Assembly (NCBI RefSeq): GCF_007992195.1
Contig: NZ_BJZU01000026.1
Span: 1 to 60,397 of the forward strand
Origin: Methylobacterium oxalidis
Lineage (GTDB): Bacteria > Pseudomonadota > Alphaproteobacteria > Rhizobiales > Beijerinckiaceae
Direction: 5' to 3'
DNA length: 60,397 bases
Made by a program: the position numbers and the translations under genes. Positions 8,031-15,167 of the stretch are shown in pieces (within the stretch, counting starts at the first letter, position 1; each line of letters opens with the position of its first letter). The notes under the pieces were generated by a model. That model was not told where the DNA came from and did no database searches. It saw only the letters and a list, made by a program, of their open reading frames with translations.

Positions 8031-8711
8031 TCAGTGGCGGGCGGCGGCGTCCGGGCGATTGCTGCGCGCGCCGTCGCCCAGCCGGCGCGCGGTGTCGCTC
8101 TCGACGACCGGCGCGAGCCCGAGCTGGCGGGCGAGCGTGACGAGGTCCTTGAGGCGGCCGGTCTGGGTCTTGCGGCGCAGGTTGAGCCGGTGGGTCTCCA
8201 CCGTCCGCACGCTGAGCGTGAGGCGGCGCGCCACCTCCTTGTTGCTGAAGCCGGCGCTGAGGAAGCGCAGCACCTCCGCCTCCCGCGGGGTCAGGCCGAG
8301 GCCGTCCGTGGACTCGGGCGAGGGCGCGCCCTCGGCGGAGACGAGGGAGGCGGCGCCATCGACGAGGGCGAGCAGCGCCGCGCAGATCGTCTCGGGCGAG
8401 GCGGTGCGGGCCACGAACCCGTCCGCGCCGGCCTCCAGGAGGCGGCCGAGCTCCGGGCCGGTCAGCGCCTGGAAGGCGACGAGGGTGCGAAGCGCCGGGA
8501 GGCGCTCCTTGAGCCCCATGACGCGGGCGACCGCGTCGGCGGGCTGGACGTCGTCCACGAAGACGAGGGCGACCGTGCTGCCGGTATCGGCCGTGGCGAG
8601 CTCGGCCTCGCCGATCGTCTGCACCGCCGGCATGTGCTCCAGCGTCGCCCGAAAGGTCGGACACACCTCCTGGGGTCCGTCCACCACCAGAACTCCCACT
8701 GCGCGACTCAT
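8031..8711 (-). CDS. LuxR/FixJ-type transcriptional regulator with degenerate receiver domain
   Basis: A 226-residue NarL/FixJ-like protein. Residues 1-120 have the receiver fold pattern (VGVLVVDGPQEV ... ALVFVDDVQ ... GADGFVARTASPETICAAL). The acidic pair is reduced to one Asp (Asp11 followed by Gly). The lysine normally found before the last helix is absent (FVART). A candidate phospho-acceptor, Asp53 or Asp54, is present. The C-terminal HTH (about 145-205) is canonical: LTPREAEVLRFLSAGFSNKEVARRL and VRTVETHRLNLRRK. It therefore probably binds DNA but may not be controlled by normal phosphorylation. The ATG at 8711 follows a 253-base, comparatively AT-rich upstream region. The target genes are unknown. 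Confidence 0.88.
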   Translation of the reverse strand: MSRAVGVLVVDGPQEVCPTFRATLEHMPAVQTIGEAELATADTGSTVALVFVDDVQPADAVARVMGLKERLPALRTLVAFQALTGPELGRLLEAGADGFVARTASPETICAALLALVDGAASLVSAEGAPSPESTDGLGLTPREAEVLRFLSAGFSNKEVARRLTLSVRTVETHRLNLRRKTQTGRLKDLVTLARQLGLAPVVESDTARRLGDGARSNRPDAAARH

Positions 8712-8964
8712 GCCGATCAACCCCTCTGATCCCGGCTCGGAACAGGGCCGCCGGGTTAGGGGGGCTATTTCAAGAGTCGTTCCAGGGGTTTGGCAGGCTC
8801 CAGGACGGTAAAGATTGCCTGAAAACCGGATTCTGATTGCATGCGGCAAGATCCGTGTGCCGCATCGAAACAGATTCGTTAACGGTGCGTGTGCCGAATC
8901 ATGCCGGATCGCGCGTGCCATCTTGAGGCGGCCGCGCCGTGACTCGGGCCGGCTCTCCCGGGAT
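8712..8964 (-). promoter_or_regulatory. Upstream region of the LuxR-type gene with an inverted repeat
   Basis: This gap is clearly less GC-rich than its surroundings and lies upstream of the minus-strand regulator. It holds a perfect 8-bp inverted repeat, ATGCGGCA (8841-8848) and TGCCGCAT (8858-8865), separated by 9 bases. It could be an operator or a weak terminator for the GGDEF gene that ends at 8965. No T-tract follows, so an operator is slightly favoured. Confidence 0.35.
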
Positions 8965-9861
8965 TCAACCAGCGCGGGCGAGCACGAGCTCGGTCTCGGC
9001 GGAGACCACGCGGTCGCGGCCCGAGGACTTCGCCTCGTAGAGGGCGATGTCGGCCCGCTTGAGCAGGCCCGCCACCGTCTCGCCCTCCGTCCAGGCGCTG
9101 ACGCCGAAGCTGCAGGTGAGCCGCACCGGCCCGCGGCTGCCGCGGATGCGCAGGTCGCGGGCCAGGAGGCGCAGGCGCCCGGCCTGGGCCTCGCCCTCCT
9201 CCAGCGAGCGGTGCGGCAGCGCGAGGGCGAACTCCTCGCCGCCGAGCCGCCCCGCGATGCCCTCGCCGCCGAGGAGGCGGGCCACGGCCTGGATCGCGGC
9301 GTCGCCGACATCGTGGCCGTGCTCGTCGTTGATCCGCTTGAAATGGTCGATGTCCACGAGGATCGCGGCCATCCGGCCGTGGTTGCCGACCCGGTCGGCC
9401 GCCGCCTGCACCCGCCCGAAGAAGGCGCGGCGGTTCAGGAGCCCGGTGAGCGGGTCCGTCTCCGCGAGGCGGATCAGCTCGTCCTGCAGGGTGGTGAGGC
9501 GCTCGGCGGCGCGCAGGCGCGCGTGCAGCTCCTCGGCGCCCGGCGGCTTCTCGATGAAGTCGTCGGCGCCGCTGTCGAGGGCCTCCGCGAGGTTGCGGGC
9601 GTTCCGGGCCGAGGACATCGTGATGACGTAGAGGGGGCGCCGCGCCTCTGCGAGCAGGCGGGCGGACCAGCACAGCTCGAGCCCGCTCAGCGGCCGCACC
9701 TCCAGGCTGGTGATCAGCACCCGCACCGTGGCCGTGTGGGTGAGGAAGTTCAGGGCCTCCTCGGAATCCGTGAAGGCGTCGACCTGATGCCCGCGCGGTT
9801 CGAGCAGCCCCGCGACGATCTTCAGCACCACGCGGCTCGAATCGACGATGACGATGTGCAT
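8965..9861 (-). CDS. Receiver-GGDEF diguanylate cyclase with substituted phospho-acceptor
   Basis: A 298-residue cytoplasmic protein predicted to make c-di-GMP. Residues 1-120 form a receiver domain (MHIVIVDSSRVVLKIVAGLL, then DDFIEKP with the conserved Lys). At the usual phospho-acceptor position, the expected ITDLEMPGLSG-type motif reads ITSLEVRPLSG, with Ser52 in place of Asp. The GGDEF domain (about 135-290) has DPLTGLLNRRAFF, DIDHFKRINDEHGHDVGD and the active-site GGEEF, all consistent with catalysis. No RxxD inhibitory site precedes GGEEF. Architecture resembles PleD-type regulators with one receiver. Control is probably not by phosphorylation of this receiver. It lies upstream of, and on the same strand as, the LuxR-type gene. 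Confidence 0.9.
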   Translation of the reverse strand: MHIVIVDSSRVVLKIVAGLLEPRGHQVDAFTDSEEALNFLTHTATVRVLITSLEVRPLSGLELCWSARLLAEARRPLYVITMSSARNARNLAEALDSGADDFIEKPPGAEELHARLRAAERLTTLQDELIRLAETDPLTGLLNRRAFFGRVQAAADRVGNHGRMAAILVDIDHFKRINDEHGHDVGDAAIQAVARLLGGEGIAGRLGGEEFALALPHRSLEEGEAQAGRLRLLARDLRIRGSRGPVRLTCSFGVSAWTEGETVAGLLKRADIALYEAKSSGRDRVVSAETELVLARAG

Positions 9862-9968
9862 GGGGCGAGCTCAGATGACCGACTGTGACGATCCTCGGTC
9901 CAAGATCTTAATTTGTGGCGAAGGCCCGGTTTTCGCGGCCCCATTTTGCAACTCGGACGTGCAGGGAC

Positions 9969-10355
9969 ATGAACGAGCCTGAGACACCGCCCGTGACGCC
10001 CGACGGCCGCTACATCGTGGTGCGCGGCCGCCTCTGGCGGCGTGCCGACCCGGCCCTCGACGAGGCGCGCCGCGCGGCGCTGGTGCGGGACCTGATGGCG
10101 GCGCGCCGGGCCGTCCGGGATGCCGGGGCGGCGCTGAAGCGGGGCGAGGCGGGCGCGCCGGACAGGCTCGCCGCGGCGCGCAGCGCGGTCGACGCCGCGA
10201 AGGTCGGGCTCGGCGAGCGCGGCCCGGTCTGGTGGCAGGACGGGGCGCCGGACGAGAACCGGCGCCTCGCGCGCAACACGGCCTACGCCGCGTGGTACGC
10301 GAGCCTCGATGCGGCGGAGGAAGGCCCGGTCAGCGGCGGGGGACGGAGACGGTGA
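9969..10355 (+). CDS. Conserved hypothetical protein, helical, 128 residues
   Basis: The ATG at 9969 is preceded by GCAGGGAC as a ribosome-binding site. The protein begins with a Pro/Thr-rich leader and a strand-like GRYIVVRGRLWRRADP segment. It continues as an Ala/Arg-rich helix (residues 30-75) and ends with GPVWWQDGAPDENRRLARNTAYAAWYASL. I do not recognise a named domain. The RLWRRADP start and the WYASL end look conserved-protein-like rather than random, and no signal peptide is visible. Its last 26 bases overlap the end of the convergent gene at 10330-10806. It is divergent from the GGDEF gene. Confidence 0.6.
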   Translation: MNEPETPPVTPDGRYIVVRGRLWRRADPALDEARRAALVRDLMAARRAVRDAGAALKRGEAGAPDRLAAARSAVDAAKVGLGERGPVWWQDGAPDENRRLARNTAYAAWYASLDAAEEGPVSGGGRRR

Positions 10356-10806
10356 TCACCCGTGCGCCGCCCGCCGAGGCCGGGGCCGGCTCGAACCGGG
10401 ACCACTGCCCGTCGCGCCCGCGCGAGAGGACGCGCGACTTCGCGGGGGCGCGGGAGCGGGCGGCCGGGGCGTCGATCACGTAGAGGGTCGGCTCGCCGGC
10501 CGGGGCCTGGCGCTTGCCCGAGAAGGTCGGCACGCCGTAGGTGCCGTAGGTCCAGGGCGCCGGCACGAGTTCGCTCGGGCGGGGCACCTTGGTGAGCGGC
10601 GCGCCGATGTAGGAGCCGCCGACGAGGCCGTCCGCGAAGCCGTAGCCGCCGTAACCTGGCGTTCCGTAACCTGGCGTGCCGTAGCCGAGGACGACGCCGT
10701 CCCGGTATGGGTCGGCCAGGGCCGGCCCCGCCGCGGCGGTCGCGAGCGCGAGGACGGAGCCCGCCAGGGCACGGGCGAGGGGACTCGCGAGGGGATTCGT
10801 GGACAT
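10330..10806 (-). CDS. Secreted Gly/Tyr-rich protein of unknown function
   Basis: A 158-residue protein with a signal peptide (hydrophobic core ARALAGSVLALATAAAGPALA, predicted cleavage after ALA at about residue 31). The mature part has a short imperfect repeat, GYGTPGYGTPGYGGYG (about residues 41-56). A region with a YVIDAP strand and an Arg/Ser-rich end follows. The DNA behind the Gly/Tyr stretch is itself a tandem repeat (around 10650-10685). Likely periplasmic or surface located. Function unknown. The 3' end overlaps the convergent upstream gene by 26 bases. The next feature upstream is a terminator-like hairpin for the neighbouring small secreted gene. Confidence 0.65.
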   Translation of the reverse strand: MSTNPLASPLARALAGSVLALATAAAGPALADPYRDGVVLGYGTPGYGTPGYGGYGFADGLVGGSYIGAPLTKVPRPSELVPAPWTYGTYGVPTFSGKRQAPAGEPTLYVIDAPAARSRAPAKSRVLSRGRDGQWSRFEPAPASAGGARVITVSVPRR

Positions 10807-10922
10807 GCGGCAACGCTCCGACGCGACGACTGGAACCCGGAAAACCCGTCCGGCCCAGCCTCGTTCCGCCGCCCCGCACCGACCAGCCGCGCAGAGTGCG
10901 TAGGGGGGTGCGCCGGCGCATC

Positions 10923-10950
10923 AAAAAACCCCGCGGGGGGACACGGGGTT
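10923..10950 (-). terminator. Intrinsic terminator after the small secreted protein gene
   Basis: On the minus strand a 7-bp stem (AACCCCG pairing with CGGGGTT, 10-base loop) runs directly into a T-tract (10923-10928). It starts 23 bases after the stop of the gene at 10974-11225, and is a well-formed rho-independent terminator. Confidence 0.75.
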
Positions 10951-10973
10951 CGCGACGAGAGCGGCGTCCCGGC

Positions 10974-11225
10974 TCAGCGGCAGGTGGTGACGCGCCGGAC
11001 GATCCAGCCCTCGCCCTCGACCCAGAGGCGGCGCCGGGAGCGGCTGCAATTGGCCGTGTCGTCCTCGTTCTCGCTGACGGAGGCCACGGGGCGCACGGTC
11101 TGGCTCGCGTCGGCGAGCCGGGTCGGACTCCGGTCGGCCGCCGGGGCCGCGAGCGCCGCGGACGCGCCGGCGAGCAGAAGAGAGGCGGTCAACAGCGCGG
11201 GCGCGACGGATTTCGTCAGAATCAT
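10974..11225 (-). CDS. Small secreted protein of unknown function
   Basis: An 83-residue protein (ATG at 11225). A clear signal peptide, MILTKSVAPALLTASLLLAGASAALA, is predicted to be cleaved near residue 26. The mature region of about 55 residues holds two Cys (in DDTANCSRSR and the C-terminal TTCR) that could form one disulfide. It also has a WVEGEGWIVRRV strand-like stretch. The frame extends upstream to 11369 but loses the signal peptide at the N-terminus, so the shorter start was chosen. No family recognised. A terminator follows at 10923-10950. Confidence 0.65.
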   Translation of the reverse strand: MILTKSVAPALLTASLLLAGASAALAAPAADRSPTRLADASQTVRPVASVSENEDDTANCSRSRRRLWVEGEGWIVRRVTTCR

Positions 11226-11538
11226 CGTTCTGCTCACACGCCGATGAGGGCGCGTCCTACGTTTCTGGATTGTACAGCGACGTACTGCTGCATGTCTGGA
11301 TCGGTAATTCACGACGGGGCGGTTCGGTTGCAGCGCGGAGCCGCTTTCGTTCACGCCGATGTGAAGCACCGAGCCGGCCAGCCGCCGCCCCGGGCGCGGG
11401 CGCCGCGCCCGTGACGCGCGGCTGCCGCGCCCCTGCGCCGCGCCGGACCGCCTTGCCGCGGCGCCCGCACGGTTATAGGCAGGGGCGCGGGAAGCAGATC
11501 CTCGATCTTCCTCAGATCTGGCTCAGGAATCGTCCTTC
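11226..11538. other. Non-coding stretch upstream of the divergent secreted-protein and iron-permease genes
   Basis: No convincing gene is seen here. The right part (11500-11560) is AT-richer and includes CAGATCCTCGATCTTCC with a following CAGATCTGG. With the two boxes listed separately (11539-11607), it probably holds the promoters of both flanking genes. The left 100 bases serve the minus-strand secreted-protein gene. Confidence 0.5.
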
Positions 11539-11555
11539 TTCAGAACGCTTCTAAG
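11539..11555 (+). promoter_or_regulatory. Irr-type iron control element (ICE-like box 1)
   Basis: The 17-mer TTCAGAACGCTTCTAAG has AGAA and TTCT half-sites around a 3-base spacer. It matches the rhizobial ICE consensus TTTAGAA-N3-TTCTAAA at 12 of the 14 defined positions. ICE boxes bind Irr, the heme-responsive iron regulator of many alphaproteobacteria. Its location 66 bases upstream of an iron permease start supports the call. The consensus is recalled knowledge and was not computed here. Confidence 0.6.
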
Positions 11556-11590
11556 CTTGGACAGGGCAAGTTTCGGCGCGTCCGGATAAC

Positions 11591-11607
11591 ATTCGAACAT
11601 TTCTAAA
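11591..11607 (+). promoter_or_regulatory. Irr-type iron control element (ICE-like box 2)
   Basis: The 17-mer ATTCGAACATTTCTAAA has a perfect right half-site (TTCTAAA) and a left half with two changes from TTTAGAA. It lies 13 bases before the iron-permease ATG. It is in the same orientation as box 1, with box starts 52 bases apart, about five helical turns. A site this close to the start codon would suit repression. Confidence 0.6.
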
Positions 11608-11620
11608 CTGGAGTCGCATC

Positions 11621-12445
11621 ATGACGGACGGATCGACGTTCGTTCAGGCCTTCACGATCCTGTTCCGCGAGGGATTGGAGGCCCTTCTGGTGATCTCGGC
11701 GCTCGCCGCCTTCCTGCGGCGCGCGGGCGCGCCGGAGAAGATCACCCCGCTCTACGCCGGTGCGGCCGCGGCGGCGCTGGCGAGCCTCGGGATGGCCTGG
11801 ATCTTCGAGACCTACTTCGACGGCAACCACAACGACCTCATCGAGGCGGCCGTCATGCTCTTCGCCGCCGCGCTGATGTTCTACATGAGCGGCTGGCTGT
11901 TCCTGCGGCAGGACCCGAAGGCCTGGCAGGCGGACCTGAACCGGATGGCCGAGCGGGCGCTCGGCGCCGGAACCGTGCTGTCGCTCGCCGGCATCGCCTT
12001 CCTCGCCGTGTTCCGCGAGGGCGCCGAGACCGTGCTGTTCCTGCACGCCCTCGCCCGCACCGCCAACGGCTTCGACGGCTCGCTCCTCGGCGGTCTCGCC
12101 GTCGCGGCCGTGGCGCTCGCGGCGATGTTCGTCGCCATGCAGTGGCTGGCGCTGCGCCTGCCGCTGCGGCCGATGTTCCTGATCACCTCCGCCTTCCTGT
12201 TCGTGATGGGCCTGCGGCTCGTCGGCCAGGCCATCCAGGAGATGCAGGAGCAGACGATCGTGTCCGTGCACAACGACGGCGTGCCGGAGATCGTGACCGA
12301 CCTCGGCTTCAACGGGAGCTGGGAGGCGCTCGGCGTGCAGGGCGCGCTGGTGCTCGCCGCCATCGCCTGCCTGACGCTGCTCTCGCTGCGCAGGTCGGGC
12401 CGGGACGCGGACACCAAGGCGAAGGCGGCGCAGGCCCTGTCCTGA
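11621..12445 (+). CDS. FTR1-family iron permease (EfeU-like)
   Basis: A 274-residue inner-membrane permease with about seven hydrophobic segments. Two REXXE motifs are characteristic of the yeast Ftr1/bacterial EfeU family and line the iron path: REGLE at residues 16-20 and REGAE at 132-136. Family members move Fe(III) produced by a partner oxidase, or take up ferrous iron as part of EfeUOB. No EfeO or EfeB partner gene is adjacent. The ATG at 11621 has TGGAG about 10 bases upstream. Two ICE-like boxes upstream suggest iron control by Irr. Its substrate could also be another divalent metal, but iron is the family norm. Confidence 0.9.
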   Translation: MTDGSTFVQAFTILFREGLEALLVISALAAFLRRAGAPEKITPLYAGAAAAALASLGMAWIFETYFDGNHNDLIEAAVMLFAAALMFYMSGWLFLRQDPKAWQADLNRMAERALGAGTVLSLAGIAFLAVFREGAETVLFLHALARTANGFDGSLLGGLAVAAVALAAMFVAMQWLALRLPLRPMFLITSAFLFVMGLRLVGQAIQEMQEQTIVSVHNDGVPEIVTDLGFNGSWEALGVQGALVLAAIACLTLLSLRRSGRDADTKAKAAQALS

Positions 12446-12529
12446 CCCCGCGGCATCGTTCCGGGGCGCCCTGCGGTGCCCCGGGGCGGGACGGGGCGAC
12501 GCGCCGGCGCCGGCGGCGACGGCCGGCGC

Positions 12530-12727
12530 TCAGCGCGCGGAGGGTGCGTCCGCCGTCACGGTGAGCATCGGCAGGGTGACGGAGACCTGTGTCGGAGAGA
12601 CCTGCGCCAGGGAGGCGTGCGCCGGCTCGGGCGGGCGCTCCCGCGGCTGGACGGCGAGGGCCCCGATGCCGAGGGCGAGGCCGAGGGCGAGGAGCGACGT
12701 CTCGACGCCGCGATAGAAGCCGTCCAT
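12530..12727 (-). CDS. Single-span small membrane protein
   Basis: A 65-residue ORF (ATG at 12727) with a GGAG ribosome-binding site about 8 bases upstream. One hydrophobic helix (about residues 9-26, VETSLLALGLALGIGALAV) is followed by a Pro/Glu-rich linker and a Val/Thr-rich C-terminus. No family is recognised. It is convergent with the iron permease, 84 bases apart. The clean start signal and hydrophobic segment favour a real gene, but a chance ORF cannot be excluded. Confidence 0.5.
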   Translation of the reverse strand: MDGFYRGVETSLLALGLALGIGALAVQPRERPPEPAHASLAQVSPTQVSVTLPMLTVTADAPSAR

Positions 12728-12815
12728 CCGAGATCTCCGGGGCGGTCCTGCAACCGCCCCATCATCGCCCCGAAGGGATGAGCAAATCGTGTAGCGCCGC
12801 CCTCGGGGGCCGGCC

Positions 12816-13148
12816 TCAGGCGCGGCCGGCCGCCGGCATCCGCGCGAGGTCGGGCCCGCGCTCGGGCGCGAGGAGCGCCGCGGCGAGGTTCGCCTCCAGC
12901 ACGATCAGGTCCCCGTCCGGGTCGGGCTCCCAGCCGCAGCGGCAGGCATTCGGCCCCTCGTGGGCGCGGGCCACCTGCGCGTAGAGGGTGCCGACGATCC
13001 GCGCCGCGGCCTCGAGCGCCGCCATCGGCGGCAGCGGGTCGTCGCCGAGGCTCTGCCAGAAGGCCCGCATCAGCGTCTGCTCCAGCTTGGACAGCCGCCG
13101 CTCCTCCTCCGCGCAGCAGGGCGCGGCCGCTCGCGCCACGATCGTCAC
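12816..13148 (-). CDS. Hypothetical protein, 110 residues, coupled to the upstream small gene
   Basis: The start is the GTG at 13148, which overlaps the stop of the upstream gene in a GTGA arrangement. Residues 8-45 (AAPCCAEEERRLSKLEQTLMRAFWQSLGDD) look helical. The middle carries a Cys pair in NACRCGWEPDPDGDLIVLEANLAAALL. With the earlier CC pair this gives four cysteines (C10, C11 and the CRC pair), which might bind a metal; that is speculative. No named family is recognised. The tight overlap says the two small proteins are made together. Confidence 0.55.
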   Translation of the reverse strand: MTIVARAAAPCCAEEERRLSKLEQTLMRAFWQSLGDDPLPPMAALEAAARIVGTLYAQVARAHEGPNACRCGWEPDPDGDLIVLEANLAAALLAPERGPDLARMPAAGRA

Positions 13149-13318
13149 CGGAGAACCTCCCGGCGGATCTCGCGACGGATCTCCCGGCGCACCGGCTCGG
13201 GGCTCGCGGCGACGAAGTCGATCAGGTCGGTGAGGCGGTGCAGCCGCAAGTCGACGCAGCTTCCGTCCCACCACGCGAGCCGCGCGCAGCCTCGTATCAG
13301 GTTCAGGGCCCGTGCCAT
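13145..13318 (-). CDS. Small basic hypothetical protein
   Basis: A 57-residue ORF (ATG at 13318) with an excellent ribosome-binding site, AGGAGACCAGG directly before ATG on the minus strand. It starts MARALNLIRGCARLAWWDGS and ends with a charged repeat REIRREIRREVLR that would be a strongly amphipathic helix. Its stop overlaps the GTG of the downstream gene. No family is recognised. The upstream 228 bases are AT-rich for this genome and probably contain the promoter of the pair, with a weak GATTA/TAATC dyad at 13398-13416. Confidence 0.6.
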   Translation of the reverse strand: MARALNLIRGCARLAWWDGSCVDLRLHRLTDLIDFVAASPEPVRREIRREIRREVLR

Positions 13319-13546
13319 CCTGGTCTCCTTCGCGCCGCCGCCGCGCCGCACCGCCAGATGAACCCTATTCACCCGAGTAATCAAGCGATCAAGAAAAGAT
13401 TAGAAGACGTTTAATCTCGCGGCATGCTGCAGTTTACAGTCGTTTCAGACTGGATCCATTCCATGCGGCGCGGATTCGTCAGGTTTTCGGGCGGCTTGGA
13501 GCGGCGCGCACGGGTACGGATGCCTGCGCGGGTGCCTGAGCGCGGC

Positions 13547-13984
13547 TCAGCCGGCATAGGCGACGAGCATCGCGCCCGCGGCGATGAGGCCGACGCCGGT
13601 CCAGGCCAGCGGCGAGAGCGATTCGCCGAGGAGGAGCGCGCCGAACAGGGCCACCAGCACGACGCTGAGCTTGTCGAGGGGCGCCACCCGGGCGGCATCG
13701 CCGAGGGAGAGCGCCCGGAAGTAGCACAGCCACGAGGCGCCCGTGGCGAGCCCCGACAGGACGAGGAAGAGGAGGCTGCGGCCGGAGAGCGAGGCGAGGT
13801 CCTGGACCTGCCCGGTGAAAGCCAGGATCGCGCCCGCGAGGAGGAGCACCACGGCGGTCCGCACGAAGGTGGCGGCGTCCGCGCCGACGCCGGAGACGCC
13901 GACCTTCGCCAGGATCGCGGTGGCGGCGGCGAAGACGGCCGCCAGCAGGGCCCAGAAGCGCCAGGATTCGACGAGCGGGCCCAC
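13547..13984 (-). CDS. EamA/DMT-family small transporter (single-repeat)
   Basis: A 145-residue integral membrane protein with about five hydrophobic helices, equal to one EamA repeat. The N-terminal helix WRFWALLAAVFAAATAILAKVG and the end PLAWTGVGLIAAGAMLVAYAG are typical. GLATGASWLCYFRALSLGDAARVAPLDKLSVVLVALFGALLLGE matches the conserved middle of DMT-superfamily permeases. Single-repeat members are thought to work as dimers, unlike the ten-helix two-repeat exporters. Substrate unknown. It lies 9 bases downstream of crcB on the same strand and is probably co-transcribed with it. Confidence 0.85.
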   Translation of the reverse strand: MGPLVESWRFWALLAAVFAAATAILAKVGVSGVGADAATFVRTAVVLLLAGAILAFTGQVQDLASLSGRSLLFLVLSGLATGASWLCYFRALSLGDAARVAPLDKLSVVLVALFGALLLGESLSPLAWTGVGLIAAGAMLVAYAG

Positions 13985-13993
13985 GGCGCGGCC

Positions 13994-14362
13994 CTACAGG
14001 ATCGCCCGCATGGCGACGAGCCCGAGGAAGAGGCCGCCGAGGCCGAGCAGGACCGAGCCGAGCGTGTAGAGGAAGGCCGCCCCGACCGCGCCCCGCTCCA
14101 GCAGGGTGACGGCCTCCAGGGAGTAGGTGGAGAAGGTGGTGAAGCCGCCGAGGACGCCGGTCGCCAGGAACAGGCGCGCGCCCGCGGCGCCCCCGCGCAG
14201 GGCGAACCAGCCCGTCAGCACGCCCATCAGCACCGAGCCGAGGACGTTGATGGCGAGGGTGCCGACGGGAAAGTCCGAGCCGAGCCGGAGCGCGGCGAGG
14301 TTCACCCCGTGGCGGGCCACTCCGCCGAGGCCGGCGCCGAGGAACACGAGGAGGAAGTTCAT
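13994..14362 (-). CDS. crcB: Fluoride channel CrcB/Fluc
   Basis: A 122-residue, four-helix dual-topology channel that exports fluoride from the cytoplasm. It has the family signature GGFTTFSTYS (residues 72-81), the N-terminal GAGLGGVARH, and GTLAINVLGSVLMG (35-48) with the pore Asn39. Length and motifs match a single homodimer-forming Fluc protein. No fluoride riboswitch was recognisable in the 85 bases upstream. It is followed closely by the EamA-like gene. Confidence 0.95.
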   Translation of the reverse strand: MNFLLVFLGAGLGGVARHGVNLAALRLGSDFPVGTLAINVLGSVLMGVLTGWFALRGGAAGARLFLATGVLGGFTTFSTYSLEAVTLLERGAVGAAFLYTLGSVLLGLGGLFLGLVAMRAIL

Positions 14363-14447
14363 CCGGTCGAAGCCCCTGCCGCCCGCCTCGGCCGCGCTAA
14401 AGCAGGGCCGCGCCCGCGGATCAAGCCCGCGGGGGCGGGCCGCGCGG

Positions 14448-15167
14448 TCAAATCTCCAGGATCGCGTAGGGGCGCCCGCCCGGCTTCTCGATGTGCATGG
14501 CGACGTTGTAGACCGGCGCGCCGCCCGGCGTGCGGCCCTCGTAGGCGCCGCGATGGGCGTGGCCGTGAACGACCGCGCTGACGCGGAAGCGGTCGATGGT
14601 CTCGGCGAGGCGGGAGCTGCCGAGGAAGGGGAAGATCTCCGGCGGCTCGCCCGCCACCGTCTCGGGGATCGGCGCGTAGTGCAGCACCACCAGGGCGCGC
14701 TCGCTGCGCACCTGCCGCATGGCGTTCTCCAGGCGGATCGTCTCGCTGACGCTCTCGGCCACGATCGCCTTGATGGCCGGCTCGCCGAAGGAGCCGAGCA
14801 TGCGCCGCCCGAAGCCGCCGACGAAGCCCTTCACGCCGACGAAGCCGACGCCCTCGATCTCGGTGGCCTGTCCGTCGAGGATGCGCATGCCGCCCTGGCG
14901 CAGGATGCGGATGACCTCCTCGGCGCAGTCGCTCTCGTAATCGTGGTTGCCGAGCACCGCCACGACCGGGATCGCGCAGGCGCGCAGGTCCTCGGCCAGG
15001 AGTTCCGCCTCGCGGGGCTTGCCGAGATCGGTGAGGTCGCCCGCGATCACCAGCACGTCCGCCTCGCGGGAGATCTCGCCGAACAGGTCGCGGTAGGACG
15101 CCACGGCATCCTCCTTGACGTGGAGGTCGCCGATCGCCGCCACGCGCAGGCGGTCCGTATCCGTCAT
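14448..15167 (-). CDS. Calcineurin-like metallophosphoesterase
   Basis: A 239-residue cytoplasmic enzyme with the full metallophosphoesterase motif set: GDLHVKED (Asp14, His16), GDLTDLG (Asp44), GNHDYESD (Asn74, His75, Asp76) and the C-terminal HGHAHRG. It would use two metal ions to cleave a phosphomonoester or diester. The specific substrate cannot be read from sequence. The chosen start (ATG at 15167) follows GGGAGAGAGGGC. A duplicated 14-bp unit places a second RBS-ATG just upstream (15181), which opens a 5-codon mini-ORF ending in ATGA at the real start. The upstream neighbour is a nucleotidyltransferase-like gene, 35 bases away. Confidence 0.88.
   Translation of the reverse strand: MTDTDRLRVAAIGDLHVKEDAVASYRDLFGEISREADVLVIAGDLTDLGKPREAELLAEDLRACAIPVVAVLGNHDYESDCAEEVIRILRQGGMRILDGQATEIEGVGFVGVKGFVGGFGRRMLGSFGEPAIKAIVAESVSETIRLENAMRQVRSERALVVLHYAPIPETVAGEPPEIFPFLGSSRLAETIDRFRVSAVVHGHAHRGAYEGRTPGGAPVYNVAMHIEKPGGRPYAILEI

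Noticed and set aside
6178..8664. 828-codon minus-strand ORF across topoisomerase, cydA and the luxR gene
   Set aside because: Low-complexity antisense translation with no domain; the plus-strand genes are well supported.
10640..10690. Short direct repeats near 10.65 kb as a CRISPR-like or satellite array
   Set aside because: They encode the GYGTP repeats of a secreted protein and have no spacer structure.
13398..13416. GATTA...TAATC dyad as an operator or iron box
   Set aside because: Only a 5-bp pair; too weak to separate from chance in an AT-rich promoter stretch.
14363..14447. Possible fluoride riboswitch upstream of crcB
   Set aside because: The 85 bases are GC-rich without the characteristic conserved pseudoknot sequences I could recognise.
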